Positions 43,687 to 52,748 of a stretch of DNA of 64,000 bases are shown in pieces. The translations under genes were made by a program, and so were the position numbers. Source of the DNA: Solirubrobacterales bacterium (GTDB lineage Bacteria; Actinomycetota; Thermoleophilia; Solirubrobacterales; 70-9); contig JASLIG010000123.1 in assembly GCA_030152805.1 (NCBI GenBank), forward strand, positions 24,313 through 88,312, in the 5' to 3' direction. The notes under the pieces were generated by a model. That model searched no databases. It had not been told where the DNA came from and saw only the letters and a list, made by a program, of their open reading frames with translations. Positions within the stretch are counted from its first letter, which is position 1. Each line of letters begins with the position of its first letter.

Positions 43687-44625
43687 GTGCGACCAGGGGA
43701 GCGAGTACTGGCCATAAAAGCGGTAGCGGAACGGCTTTCGGAGGAAACCTGGGCCGACATCCGCCTTACCCTCGATCAGTTTGGCCTGGAGTCCGACGTC
43801 ACTTCGTCCACTGCCGCATATCCCCAGCTCGTCACCCGGCTCGGGCGCGGCAGTGACGACGACATCGCTGCCTTGCAGGAGTTCTTCTTTCCCGGTGTCG
43901 ACGAAGGACCGGGAGCAGAGGATGCAGTTGATGGTCCGTGGATCGACGGCCAATTTCGGCTCTTCGTCAGCCATACGCATGCGCACATGGCGTTCGCCGG
44001 CAGCCTCCGGCGAGCGCTCGCCGAGATGGGGATCGACGCATTTGTCGCCCACGATCAGATCGAGCCCACGCAGGAGTGGCAGGATCGAATCGAGTTTGCG
44101 CTCAAGACCTGCCACGCGCTAGTCGCCGTCTTGACCGCCGATTTCGTAAACAGCAAGTGGTGCGATCAGGAGGTTGGGTACTGCATGGCCCGTGGGGTTC
44201 TCATCGTTCCCCTAGGTCTCGGCGAGAACCCGCATGGCTTCATCGGCAAATATCAGCGTATGTCTGCGCGCGAAGACGAGGATGCTCACGAGGTCGCCGT
44301 TCGCCTCTTCGATCTACTGACGGAGCACGAAAAGACCGCGGAGTTGATGGGCCCTACGATCGCAATGCAAAGCGTTCGGCAATATGCGGAAAGCCACAGC
44401 TTTGACAGCGCTCGCGAAAACTTCGAGCGGCTGAGGGCAATTCCGAAGGAGAGCTGGACACAAGAGCTCGCGGAGATCGTCGAGCGCGCCCCCAGCGAAA
44501 ACTCCCAGATCGCATTCGCCAACGTTGGCGGTAAAGAGATGTCAGTCGAGGCATCGCGGTTGCTCGACGAGATGCTTGACCGGTCGCCCGACCCGCCTAT
44601 CGAGGCCGAGCTATTCGAAGCTTGA
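43687..44625 (+). CDS. TIR-domain protein, probable defence effector
   Basis: GTG 43687 is chosen because the first recognisable domain starts there (VLAIKAVAERLSEETWADIRLTLDQFG); the open frame reaches 43600. Residues 1-70 are a small helical domain like effector-associated domains. Residues 88-200 are TIR: RLFVSHTHAHMAFAGSLRRALAEMGIDAFVAHDQI, RIEFALKTCHALVAVLT (Glu136 likely catalytic), SKWCDQEVGYCMARG. The C-terminal 110 residues are helical. TIR proteins cleave NAD or signal in antiphage systems. No partner gene is visible, so this is either a one-gene effector or a stray. TIR itself is clear; the role is inferred. Confidence 0.8.
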   Translation: MRPGERVLAIKAVAERLSEETWADIRLTLDQFGLESDVTSSTAAYPQLVTRLGRGSDDDIAALQEFFFPGVDEGPGAEDAVDGPWIDGQFRLFVSHTHAHMAFAGSLRRALAEMGIDAFVAHDQIEPTQEWQDRIEFALKTCHALVAVLTADFVNSKWCDQEVGYCMARGVLIVPLGLGENPHGFIGKYQRMSAREDEDAHEVAVRLFDLLTEHEKTAELMGPTIAMQSVRQYAESHSFDSARENFERLRAIPKESWTQELAEIVERAPSENSQIAFANVGGKEMSVEASRLLDEMLDRSPDPPIEAELFEA

Positions 44626-44655
44626 TTCCGTCCTAGGCCGGGAATCGAGCCAAAC

Positions 44656-45426
44656 TCAACCGCCGCGCGGCGTCCAGCGGAAGAAGCGAATCGCGAGCAG
44701 GAGACCGGCGATCCCCCAGATCGCGACCACGGCGAGGTTGCCCCAGTCGAGGCCGGAGCCGCCGCCGGGGATATAGGCATCGAAGAAGGCCTCGAAGAAA
44801 TCGCGCACGGGGAAGTGGTTGGCGAAGTCGATCACCCCGCTGGGCAGCTCGTCTTCGGGGATGAAGACGCCGGAGAGGAAGTAGAGCGGCAGGAGCAGGG
44901 CGTTGACGATCGGGGCGGCGGCGTCCTGGGAGGGAATCGCCGCGGTGAGGGCGATCCCGAGGCAGCAGAAGGCGGCGCTGCCGACCACGAGCACGGCAAC
45001 TATCTCCGGCAACTGCCCCCAGGGGATCGCGACGCCATAGAGGAGGCGGCCGAGGGCCGCGATCAGCGTCAGCATCAGCAGCGCCACGACGATCGAGTTG
45101 CCGACGCGACCGGCGATGAAGACCCAAGCCGGCATCGGCGTGCCCCGACCGCGCTTCAGCCGACCGTCCTCGCGGGCGATCACCAGCGTCATCGCCAGCG
45201 ATTGCATCGTCGCCGAGATCACCGCGACGGTGATGATCGCCGGCACGTAATAGGCGGTGGTCTCGATGCCGCCGCGCACTTCGATCGTCTGATCGCCGAA
45301 CACGGTGCCGAAGATCAGCAGCAGGATGACCGGAAACCCGACCGTGAAGAAGACGGCGGCGGGGTTGCGCCAGAAGGCCTTCTGGTCATAGCGGAACTGG
45401 TGCGCGACGAGGCGCAGCCCGCTCAC
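44656..45426 (-). CDS. ABC-2 type exporter permease
   Basis: 256 aa with six hydrophobic segments (VFFTVGFPVILLLIFGTVFG, YYVPAIITVAVISATMQSLAM, SIVVALLMLTLIAALGRLL, IVAVLVVGSAAFCCLGIALTAA, VNALLLPLYFLSGVFIP, LAVVAIWGIAGLLLAIRFF), the ABC-2/DrrB pattern. It overlaps the ATPase by 4 bp. Together they form an exporter of unknown cargo. Confidence 0.88.
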   Translation of the reverse strand: MSGLRLVAHQFRYDQKAFWRNPAAVFFTVGFPVILLLIFGTVFGDQTIEVRGGIETTAYYVPAIITVAVISATMQSLAMTLVIAREDGRLKRGRGTPMPAWVFIAGRVGNSIVVALLMLTLIAALGRLLYGVAIPWGQLPEIVAVLVVGSAAFCCLGIALTAAIPSQDAAAPIVNALLLPLYFLSGVFIPEDELPSGVIDFANHFPVRDFFEAFFDAYIPGGGSGLDWGNLAVVAIWGIAGLLLAIRFFRWTPRGG

Positions 45427-46316
45427 TCGGTCAGCTCCAGGTAGACGTCCTCCAGGGTCGGCCGGGTCACTTCGAGGCCATCGAGGTCGACGCCGCGGCC
45501 CAGCGCCCAGCCGGTCAGCTCGTTGAGCAGGCCGACCGGGTCCAGGGTGCTGAGCACGATCTCGCCCCCAGCGCCGACCTCTCCCCCGCCCGGGATCTCG
45601 CCCGCGGCCACGCCCGGCGGCATCCGGAACCTGATCGTCGCTGGCTGGTTCTCGCGGTCGCCGAGATCCTCGGGCGTGCCGCTGGCGACGATCTCGCCGC
45701 CGGCGATGATGGTCACCCGGTCGGCGAGGCGCTGCGCCTCGTCCATGTAGTGGGTGGTGAGGAAGACCGTCGTGCCGAGCTCGCGCAGGCCGGCGATCGT
45801 CTCCCAGGCCTGGCGCCGCGCCGAGGGGTCGAAACCGGTCGTCGGCTCGTCGAGGAAGAGCAGCTCGGGATCGCCGATCAGGGCCATGCCGACGTCGAGC
45901 CGGCGCTGCTGGCCACCGGAGAGGCTGCGGGCGCGAGCGTCGGCCTTGCCGCCGAGCCCGACCAGCTCGATCACCTCGTCCACGGGTCGCGGCGCCCGGT
46001 AGTAGCCGGCGTAGAGGCCGAGCGACTCGCGCACGGTCAGGTAGGGATCGAGCCGGCAGCTCTGCAGGACGATGCCGATCCGCTCGCGCCAGGCGCGGTC
46101 GCCCCGCGCGGGATCCTCGCCCAGCACCTCGACCTCCCCCGCGCTGCGCTTGCGGTAGCCCTCGAGGATCTCAACCGTGGTCGTCTTGCCCGCGCCGTTG
46201 GGACCGAGGAAGGCGAAGACCTCGCCCGCGCGAACCTCGAGGTCGATGCCACGCACGGCCTCGAAATCGCCATAGCTCTTGCGCAGGCCGCGGATGGAGA
46301 TGACGGGATCGCCCAA
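45423..46316 (-). CDS. ABC exporter ATP-binding protein (DrrA/CcmA-like)
   Basis: 297 aa. Walker A FLGPNGAGKTTTVEIL, signature LSGGQQRRLDVGMALIG, Walker B ELLFLDEPTTGFDP and H-loop FLTTHYMDEAQRLADR are canonical. The C-terminal 80 residues are the DrrA-type regulatory extension (VAAGEIPGGGEVGAGGE). First gene of a two-gene exporter operon. Confidence 0.92.
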   Translation of the reverse strand: MGDPVISIRGLRKSYGDFEAVRGIDLEVRAGEVFAFLGPNGAGKTTTVEILEGYRKRSAGEVEVLGEDPARGDRAWRERIGIVLQSCRLDPYLTVRESLGLYAGYYRAPRPVDEVIELVGLGGKADARARSLSGGQQRRLDVGMALIGDPELLFLDEPTTGFDPSARRQAWETIAGLRELGTTVFLTTHYMDEAQRLADRVTIIAGGEIVASGTPEDLGDRENQPATIRFRMPPGVAAGEIPGGGEVGAGGEIVLSTLDPVGLLNELTGWALGRGVDLDGLEVTRPTLEDVYLELTE

Positions 46317-46344
46317 AGCCGGGCGATTCTATGGAGGCCCGGCA

Positions 46345-46364
46345 AAGGACCCGGTTGGGTCCTT
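46345..46364. terminator. Hairpin downstream of rapZ
   Basis: AAGGACCC (46345-46352) and GGGTCCTT (46357-46364) form a perfect 8-bp stem with a GGTT loop. It lies in the 178-bp gap between rapZ and the ABC exporter. There is no clear U tract after it on either strand, so the termination role is uncertain. Confidence 0.45.
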
Positions 46365-46494
46365 CACTCGACAGCGCATCGAAACACCAAAGCTCCAGGG
46401 TCCGGACGTTTCTGCGCGAAGCTCAGGTGGACGGGAACTCGGGTTGACTTGGCATCTCGGTGATCGAACGCCCGTCCCTTCATGGTGAGGTCGC

Positions 46495-47400
46495 CTACTC
46501 GAGTTCGGCGTCGCGGTGCTTGAGATGGACGACCACGTCCTCGCGGGCCTCGAGCTCGCGGCGGATGCGGTCGGCGACCGTGATCGAGCGGTGGCGGCCG
46601 CCGGTGCAGCCGATCGCGATCGTCAGGTGGCTCTTGCCCTCGGCCACGTAGGCGGGAACGAGGAAGTCGAGCAGTGGCAGCAGGCGGCCGTAGAACTCAC
46701 CAGCCTGCGTGCCAGCCTCGACGTAATCGCGCACGCGGGCGTCGAGTCCGGTCAGCGGACGAAGCTCGTCGACGTAGTGCGGGTTGGGCAGGAAGCGCAC
46801 GTCCAGGGTCAGGTCGGCATCGTGCGGGGGGCCGTTCTTGAAGCCGAAGGTGAGCAGGGTCAGCGCCATCCTGCCGCTCTCGTGATGGCCGAGCATTTCC
46901 TCGGTGATGCGGCGCCGCAGCATCGCCCCGGTGAGGTTGCTGGTGTCCATCACCACGTTGGCGCGCTCGCGCAGCGGCGCCAGCAGCTCGCGCTCGGCAC
47001 GGATGCCGTCGACGATCCGGCCTTCCGGCGCCAGCGGGTGGCGGCGGCGGGTCTCCTTGTAGCGGTCGACCAGGGTCTCCTCGTCCGCCTCGAGGAAAAG
47101 CACCGTGGCGTTCAGCCCGTCGGCACGCAGATCGTCGAGCACCTGCAGGAGGTCGTCGAAGTAGTCGCCGCCGCGCACGTCCGAGACCACCGCGGCGCAC
47201 TCGACGCCGCTGCCCTCGTGGCGGAACAGCTCGCCGAGGCTGCCGATCATCCGCGGCGGCAGGTTGTCGACGCAGAAGTAGCCGCCGTCCTCGAAGGCGG
47301 CGATCGCTTCCGACTTGCCGGCGCCCGAGTGGCCGGTGATGACGACGAGCTCGACCTCGCGCTCGGTCCTCGGTTTTGCCGCTTCCCCGGTGCTCGCCAT
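46495..47400 (-). CDS. rapZ: RapZ/YvcJ-family nucleotide-binding protein
   Basis: ATG 47400, 301 aa; the uvrC stop shares one base with it. Walker A is VVITGHSGAGKSEAIAAFEDGG, then the family motifs YFCVDNLPPRMIG, FLEADEETLVDRYKETRRRHPL, MDTSNLT and FGFKNGPPHDADLTLDVRFLPNPHYV, and IAIGCTGGRHRSITVADRI. Its relatives bind UDP-GlcNAc/nucleotides and regulate RNA turnover or cell envelope genes. Confidence 0.93.
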   Translation of the reverse strand: MASTGEAAKPRTEREVELVVITGHSGAGKSEAIAAFEDGGYFCVDNLPPRMIGSLGELFRHEGSGVECAAVVSDVRGGDYFDDLLQVLDDLRADGLNATVLFLEADEETLVDRYKETRRRHPLAPEGRIVDGIRAERELLAPLRERANVVMDTSNLTGAMLRRRITEEMLGHHESGRMALTLLTFGFKNGPPHDADLTLDVRFLPNPHYVDELRPLTGLDARVRDYVEAGTQAGEFYGRLLPLLDFLVPAYVAEGKSHLTIAIGCTGGRHRSITVADRIRRELEAREDVVVHLKHRDAELE

Positions 47401-49298
47401 CAACCCGTCCTGTTGAGCTGGTCGTGGATCTCCCGAGCTACCTTGCCAGGCACGCCGGGCACCATTTCGAGTTCCTCACGAGTGGCGGCGATGAATCGCT
47501 CTGGAGAGCCGAAGTGCTGGAGCAGGGCGCGCTTGCGAATCGGCCCGATGCCCTTCAGCTCGTCGAGCACCGAGCCGGTCATCGCCCGGTCGCGACGGCC
47601 GCGATGGTGCTCGATCGCGAAACGGTGCGCCTCGTCGCGGACCCGCTGCAGCAGCTTCGAGGCCTCGGAGTCGGCGGCGAGGTCGATCGGTGCGGAGCGG
47701 CCGGGGACGTAGACCTCCTCCTCGCGCTTGGCGAGGCTGACCACGGTGACGCCGCGATCGACGAAGGGCTTCAGCACGCGCATCCCGGCCGAGAGCTGGC
47801 CCTTGCCCCCGTCGATCATGATCAGCGAGGGCAACGAGGCGAAGCTCGCGTCGCGCTCGCGATCGTGCGGGGAGAGGTCGACCTGTTCGAGGTAGCGGTT
47901 CATCCGCCGCCCCAGCACCTCCTCCATCGAGGCGAAGTCGTCGGGGACGCCGCCGCGGCCATCGCCGTTCTCGCCGCGCACCCGGAACCTGCGGTAGTCG
48001 GACTTTTTGGTCGCACCCCCCTCGAACACCACCATCGAGGCGACGGTGTGCTCGCCGCCTATGTTGGAGATGTCGAAGCCCTCGATCCGCACCGGCAACT
48101 CCTGCATGCCGAGCGCCTCACGCAGGCTGGCCAGCGACTCGACCCGGCGCTGGCGGCGGTGCTCGCGGCGCAGGCGGTCCTGGTCCAGGGCGAGCTTGGC
48201 GTTGCGCTCGGCCAGCTCGCGCAGGCGCCGCTTGTCGCCGCGCTCCGCCACCCTCACCTCGACCGCGCTGCCGCGGCGCTCGCTCAGCGCCGCCTCGAGC
48301 AGCTCGACCTGGTCGCGCAGGTAGGGCCCAACGATGATCGTGCGCGGCATCGCCGGCGAAGCCGAGTAGAACTGGCTGATGAACTCCTCGGCCACCTCGG
48401 GCAGCTCGCGTTCCGCCTGGTTGTCGAGGTAGAAGCTCTGCCGCTCGGCAAGGATGCCGTCGCGGACCTGGAAGACCTGGGCGTTGGCGTCGGCGCCCTC
48501 GGCGGCGACGCCGATCAGATCGGCGGTGCCGACCGTGCCCCCGGCGACGCGCTGGCGCTCGAAGAGCGACTGGATCGCCTTGAGGCGGTCACGGTGCAGG
48601 GCCGCTCGCTCGAACTCTTGCGCCACAGCCGCGGCCTCCATCTTCGCCTCCTCGTCGGCCTCGACCTGGCGGTAGCGGCCGGAGAGGAAGTCGACGATCG
48701 CCTCGATGTTGCGCCGGTACTCGTCCTGGGTGACGTAGTCGACGCAGGGCGCCCCGCAGCGCTTGATGTAGTAATCGAGGCAGGGACTGCCAGAGCGGCG
48801 GCCGGGCTGAGCCCCCTCGCAGGTGCGGAACTGGAAGAGCTTGCCGAGCAGGTCGAGGGTCTCGCGCACCCGCTTGGCGCTGGAGAAGGGGCCAAAGTAG
48901 GCGCGCCCGGAGCGGTGCTTCTCGCGGGTGAAGTAGACGCGCGGAAAATCCTCGTCGAGGCTGACGCAGACGTAGGGATAGGACTTGTCGTCGCGCAGGC
49001 GGATGTTGAAGCGCGGCCGGTGGCGCTTGATGAAGTTCTGCTCGGCGAGCAGTGCCTCGGCCTCGGTCGAGGTAGCGAGGAACTCAATGCGGTCGACCTG
49101 CGAGGTCATGCGGCTCTCGCCCTTTGCCGAGAAGTGCGAGTTGACGCGCTTGCGGATCGAGCGCGCCTTCCCCACGTAGAGCGTCTCGCCATCGGCGTCG
49201 TGGAAGAGGTAGACGCCGGGTGAGTCGGGTAGCTCCCGGCGCTGCCGCGCAATCCGCTCGGCGCGCGAGAACTCACGGTTGTCGCCAGCTGCGGTCAC
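47400..49298 (-). CDS. uvrC: Excinuclease ABC subunit C
   Basis: GTG 49298 gives 632 aa, normal length. GIY-YIG domain: DSPGVYLFHDADGETLYVGKARSIRKRV; Cys-rich stretch CEGAQPGRRSGSPCLDYYIKRCGAPC; UVR motif in YRRNIEAIVDFLSGRYRQV; UvrC RNase H-like C-terminal domain GFDISNIGGEHTVASMVVFE, MIDGGKGQLSAG and HhH at the end. It cuts DNA on both sides of a lesion with UvrB. The longer open frame upstream is a shadow. Confidence 0.96.
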   Translation of the reverse strand: MTAAGDNREFSRAERIARQRRELPDSPGVYLFHDADGETLYVGKARSIRKRVNSHFSAKGESRMTSQVDRIEFLATSTEAEALLAEQNFIKRHRPRFNIRLRDDKSYPYVCVSLDEDFPRVYFTREKHRSGRAYFGPFSSAKRVRETLDLLGKLFQFRTCEGAQPGRRSGSPCLDYYIKRCGAPCVDYVTQDEYRRNIEAIVDFLSGRYRQVEADEEAKMEAAAVAQEFERAALHRDRLKAIQSLFERQRVAGGTVGTADLIGVAAEGADANAQVFQVRDGILAERQSFYLDNQAERELPEVAEEFISQFYSASPAMPRTIIVGPYLRDQVELLEAALSERRGSAVEVRVAERGDKRRLRELAERNAKLALDQDRLRREHRRQRRVESLASLREALGMQELPVRIEGFDISNIGGEHTVASMVVFEGGATKKSDYRRFRVRGENGDGRGGVPDDFASMEEVLGRRMNRYLEQVDLSPHDRERDASFASLPSLIMIDGGKGQLSAGMRVLKPFVDRGVTVVSLAKREEEVYVPGRSAPIDLAADSEASKLLQRVRDEAHRFAIEHHRGRRDRAMTGSVLDELKGIGPIRKRALLQHFGSPERFIAATREELEMVPGVPGKVAREIHDQLNRTG

Positions 49299-49373
49299 GA
49301 GCCCAAAGAGTAGGCTCCTGGCCACCCGGCCAAGGTGACCCGCCGGTGAAGACTTCCAGACACGGAGAGCAAG

Positions 49374-50204
49374 ATGACGCCCGAGACCTTGACCAGTGCC
49401 CCGCCGGAGCTTCAAACCCTGCGCATCGAGATCGACGGAGAGATCGGCACGCTCACGCTCGACCGTCCCGACGCCTTCAACGCGATGAGCCCGGAGATGA
49501 TCGGCGAGCTGACCGTCGCCTTCGCCTGGCTCGCCGACCGGGCGCCGATCCGGGCGCTCGTCATCACCGGCGCGGGCAAGGCCTTCTGCGCCGGCGGCGA
49601 CGTCAACTGGTTCCAGCAGGGTGTCTCCGACGACGAGATCGACCTGCCCTCCGAAGTGCGCCGCGGCGCCGAGGCGCTGCACATGGCGATCGTCGACCTG
49701 CGGCGGATCCCTTACCCGGTGATCTGCGCGGTCAACGGGCCGGCCGCCGGCGCCGGCTTCTCACTGGCACTTGCCTGCGACATCCGCATAGCCTCGGAGG
49801 CGGCTTTCTTCGCCTGCGCCTACGGTCGCATCGGCGCATCGCCGGACGGCGGCATGACCTACTTCCTGCCCCGCGTGGTCGGGCCGAGCCGGGCGCTGGA
49901 AATCCTCCTCAACGACCCCAACATGAAGGCCGAGGACGCGCTGGCCGAGCGCATCGTCGCCGAGGTCGTCGCTCCCGACGAGCTGATGGACCGCGCTCGT
50001 GCCAAGGCGGAGAAGCTGGCCGCGAAGGCGCCCCACTACGTGCGCATGGCAAAGCGACTGGTCAACGAGAGCATCGAGCACAACATGACCGAGCACCTGC
50101 AGCTCGAGCGCCACGGAATCGCCGACTCGATGGCGACCGAGGATCTTCGCAACGGCGTCGAGGCCTTCTTCGGCGGCGGCACGCCCGAGTTCCACGGTCG
50201 CTGA
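49374..50204 (+). CDS. Enoyl-CoA hydratase/isomerase family protein
   Basis: 276 aa, ATG 49374. The crotonase fold is shown by TLTLDRPDAFNAMSPEMIGEL, AFCAGGDVNWF (oxyanion loop), VNGPAAGAGFSLALACDIRIAS and YGRIGASPDGGMTYFLPRVVG. The second catalytic Glu position is not the usual one (GASPDGGM), so hydratase, isomerase or other crotonase chemistry are all possible. It stands alone downstream of the divergent uvrC. Confidence 0.88.
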   Translation: MTPETLTSAPPELQTLRIEIDGEIGTLTLDRPDAFNAMSPEMIGELTVAFAWLADRAPIRALVITGAGKAFCAGGDVNWFQQGVSDDEIDLPSEVRRGAEALHMAIVDLRRIPYPVICAVNGPAAGAGFSLALACDIRIASEAAFFACAYGRIGASPDGGMTYFLPRVVGPSRALEILLNDPNMKAEDALAERIVAEVVAPDELMDRARAKAEKLAAKAPHYVRMAKRLVNESIEHNMTEHLQLERHGIADSMATEDLRNGVEAFFGGGTPEFHGR

Positions 50205-50286
50205 ACCGGCGGCCGGCGTTGGCCGTATCCAGTTACATTCTTGCTGAGCATTCGTCTGGGAAGCCACCGGGAAAGGACCCACCGCC

Positions 50287-50757
50287 ATGAAGAAGCTCGT
50301 CGCGTTTCTAGCCCTGGCCCTCGCATCACTGGCCCTCGTCGCATGCGGCGGTGGCGGTGACGACAACTCCAGCAACACCGCAACGGGCGGCGGCGCCAAT
50401 ACGGGCAGCGCCGAGACGGAAGGCTCCAAGGAAGAAGGCTCCAGCGGTGGGGGTGGAGGGGGCGGCGCCGCCTCGGTCCTCGCATTCGAAGCGGACCCCA
50501 ACGGGGAACTCGCCTATACGACCACCAGCGCCACCGCCCCGGCCGGCAAGGTCGAAGTCAAGTTCGACAACCCCCAGTCCCTCACCCACGACGTGGCGAT
50601 CGAATCCTCCAGCGGCGAAGAAGTGGGCAAGACCGAACTGATCGCCAACGGCTCCGACTCCACCACCGTCGAACTCGAACCCGGCACCTACACCTTCTAC
50701 TGCACGGTCCCCGGCCACCGCGAAGCGGGCATGGAAGGCACGCTCACGGTCAAATAG
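50287..50757 (+). CDS. Cupredoxin-like copper lipoprotein
   Basis: 156 aa, ATG 50287. Signal with lipobox (LASLALVAC, Cys20), then a long Gly/Ser/Asn linker (20-62) and a plastocyanin-like domain. The type 1 copper ligands are His101 (SLTHDVAIE), Cys139, His144 and Met149 (FYCTVPGHREAGM). It would shuttle electrons at the outer face of the membrane. It is alone in its transcript. Confidence 0.9.
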   Translation: MKKLVAFLALALASLALVACGGGGDDNSSNTATGGGANTGSAETEGSKEEGSSGGGGGGGAASVLAFEADPNGELAYTTTSATAPAGKVEVKFDNPQSLTHDVAIESSSGEEVGKTELIANGSDSTTVELEPGTYTFYCTVPGHREAGMEGTLTVK

Positions 50758-50829
50758 CGGTATCGGCCGCGGCGCCGTCGGTCGGCGGGCGCCGGGCGGG
50801 TGACGCCGTCGCGACATCTGTACAGTCCT

Positions 50830-50849
50830 GGCTGAACATGTGTTCAGCC
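50830..50849. promoter_or_regulatory. Perfect 20-bp palindrome overlapping the TetR start codon
   Basis: GGCTGAACA (50830-50838), TG, TGTTCAGCC (50841-50849) form a perfect palindrome whose middle holds the ATG at 50838. TetR dimers bind such sites; here the repressor would bind on top of its own initiation region. Confidence 0.8.
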
Positions 50850-51425
50850 ACCGCCAGAGACCCGATCCTCCAAACCGCGCTTCACCTTTTCGGCGAACGC
50901 GGAATCGAGGCGACCTCCCTGCGGGAAATCGCCAAGGCCGCGGAGGTGTCGCCGGCCCTAGTCGTCCACCATTTCGGTGGCAAGGAGGGTTTGGTCGGGG
51001 CGGTCGATGAGGTGGCCCTGCAGGAGTTCGGCTCCGCCTATGGCTCGGGAGACCCGAACGAGGACTCCGACCTGCTGCGCCGGCGGGCCGAGCAGACCGC
51101 CCGAGTGATGCGGGAGCACCCCGAGGTTTGTGCGTACCTCGGCCGGGCGCTCGTCGAGGGGACCCCCGGCAGCGCCCGCCTCTTTCGTCTGATGATCGAG
51201 GGAGGCCGCGTCGAGATCGACGCGCTCGCCGAGAAGGGCGCCCTGCGCGGGGACGCCGATCGGCTCTGGGCAACGCTTCAACACTTCTTCCTGATCTGGG
51301 CTCCACTCAGCTTCATGCCCCTGCTGGAAAAGGAGGCGCTGGACGGATCTCTGCTGGAGGAAGCGATCTTGGATCGCTGGGTCACCGCAAACGTACAACT
51401 GCTCGAGGAGGGGCTTTACCGATGA
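50838..51425 (+). CDS. TetR-family regulator, autoregulated
   Basis: 195 aa, ATG 50838 (MCSATARDPILQTALHLFGERG). The HTH is GIEATSLREIAKAAEVSPALVVHHFGGKEGLVGAV. The C-terminal ligand-binding region is helical. A perfect 20-bp palindrome covers its start codon. It overlaps the SRPBCC gene by 4 bp, so that protein is probably the target or co-regulated. Confidence 0.88.
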   Translation: MCSATARDPILQTALHLFGERGIEATSLREIAKAAEVSPALVVHHFGGKEGLVGAVDEVALQEFGSAYGSGDPNEDSDLLRRRAEQTARVMREHPEVCAYLGRALVEGTPGSARLFRLMIEGGRVEIDALAEKGALRGDADRLWATLQHFFLIWAPLSFMPLLEKEALDGSLLEEAILDRWVTANVQLLEEGLYR

Positions 51426-51850
51426 GTCGATGGGAGACGACCAGCACCCTGGAGGACGACGTGTCGCCGGCCGCTGTTTGGGAGAGGGCCTACGCGAGCG
51501 CCGAGGCGTGGCCGAAGTGGAACGCCGAGATCAAGCGTGCCCGCCTCGACGGACTGCTGGCCCTGGGCGCCAAGGCGAAGATCGTGTTCGGCACCGGCCT
51601 GCGGCTGAGCTTCCGCGTCGTCGAGTTCGAGGAGGGCCGCATCTTCACCGACGAGTCGCGTATGCCGGGAGCCCGCATGGGCCACCGTCACCTGGTCGAG
51701 CCAACCGAGAGCGGCGGCTGCCGCCTCACCAACACGATCTACATCGAGGGCGCCCTGGCCCCGTTTTGGCGACGGATCATGGGGCCGGCGGCGGCCCGGG
51801 CCCTGCCCGACGCTCAGTGTGCTGTCGTCGATCTGGCCCGAAGTAGCTAA
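51422..51850 (+). CDS. SRPBCC (START-like) family protein
   Basis: ATG 51422 overlaps the TetR stop. The 142-aa protein has WETTSTLEDDVSPAAVWERAYASAEAWPKWN, KIVFGTGLRLSFRVVEFEEGRIF and HRHLVEPTESGGCRLTNTIYIEGALAPFWRRIMG, the SRPBCC/polyketide_cyc2 pattern for binding hydrophobic ligands. Ligand unknown. The longer upstream frame is a shadow. Confidence 0.82.
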   Translation: MSRWETTSTLEDDVSPAAVWERAYASAEAWPKWNAEIKRARLDGLLALGAKAKIVFGTGLRLSFRVVEFEEGRIFTDESRMPGARMGHRHLVEPTESGGCRLTNTIYIEGALAPFWRRIMGPAAARALPDAQCAVVDLARSS

Positions 51851-51872
51851 ACGCTCGTAATGCCAGGCGCCA

Positions 51873-52076
51873 GTCGGTGGGTGCCATCACGCGGGTGACA
51901 CTGTCGCCCGCGAAGCAGGTGACCACCTCGTACCAACCGCCGCCCTTCTCGTCGATCGAGACGACCTCGGCGCGGCCGCGTACCTTGCTGTCGACCGGGA
52001 CCGGGGTGGGGAGGCGGATCTTGTTGGCGTTGTATGGATTGCCCGACGCGATCCCGATCGTCTCCAACGCAAACAA
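51873..52076 (-). pseudogene. Decayed partial copy of the MaoC-type gene at 52749-53222
   Basis: About 68 residues match the intact gene: NKIRLPTPVPVDSKVRGRAEVV and IDEKGGGWYEVVTCF then AGDSVTRVMAPT. The copy lacks the first half of the protein and a 12-residue block (TLEVEGNEKPCF region) and then runs out of frame. Its origin as a duplication is clear from the near-identical blocks. Confidence 0.8.
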
Positions 52077-52100
52077 AACAATCCGAAACGCTGCCTAGTC

Positions 52101-52556
52101 TCACTTTTCGACTTCGTAGGTGAAGTCGTACTCGGTTTCTTCCTTATTGCGGGCATGCAGTTGCATCTGTCCGCTCGCGTTGTCGTATTCGTCGGTGCCA
52201 CCCGTGATCGCGAGAGTCGAGTCCTTGCCATCGTAGAACGGACCCTCGACGGTGATCTGGCCACCGTCAAGAGAGACAGTCCAGATGCACTCCCAGGCCT
52301 TGCCCGCGGCGGTGCGAATGCACTGGCCGTTGTCGGTCCCGACCTGTTCTTTGTTCGACTCGTCAAAGACCGGATTGGCAAAGGCGAGTACGTCACCGAC
52401 CGAGTCTTCCTCGGAAGCCGGACCGATATGGCGAACCGTGTCGGTGTCGGCATGCTCGACGAGGGCGATCGTTTCCGAGTCGGAACCGTCACCGCAGGCG
52501 ACGAGCAACACCACAGCGCTGACAGCTGCCAAGGGGACGAGACACCGGATCCTCAT
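52101..52556 (-). CDS. Lipoprotein with allene-oxide-cyclase/dirigent-like barrel
   Basis: ATG 52556, 151 aa, with lipobox (AAVSAVVLLVAC). The mature part reads GDVLAFANPVFDESNKEQVGTDNGQCIRT, WECIWTVSLDGGQITVEGPF and LAITGGTDEYDNASGQMQLHAR, the AOC-barrel-like pattern of secreted bacterial relatives of dirigent proteins. Function unknown. It lies between the MaoC gene and its decayed copy. Confidence 0.75.
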   Translation of the reverse strand: MRIRCLVPLAAVSAVVLLVACGDGSDSETIALVEHADTDTVRHIGPASEEDSVGDVLAFANPVFDESNKEQVGTDNGQCIRTAAGKAWECIWTVSLDGGQITVEGPFYDGKDSTLAITGGTDEYDNASGQMQLHARNKEETEYDFTYEVEK

Positions 52557-52748
52557 TTCTCTCCTCAGGCATCGACCGACTATTGCCAGCTGAGTGTCAC
52601 CCGATGACCAAATCCAGTCAACAGCCACGCTGGCCAACGACCCCGCGCGCCCTAGGCCACAGCGACGTATCGCGGTTTGGCGCAGCCGACTTTCACCACA
52701 CCCGAGTGGGGTAAATGTCGGCTACGGCGAGGAAGCTGCGTGAGGCAA

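Noticed and set aside
47376..49223. 615-aa open frame on the plus strand opposite uvrC and rapZ
   Set aside because: It is a high-GC antisense shadow: it has no recognisable domain, and uvrC and rapZ on the minus strand are unmistakable.
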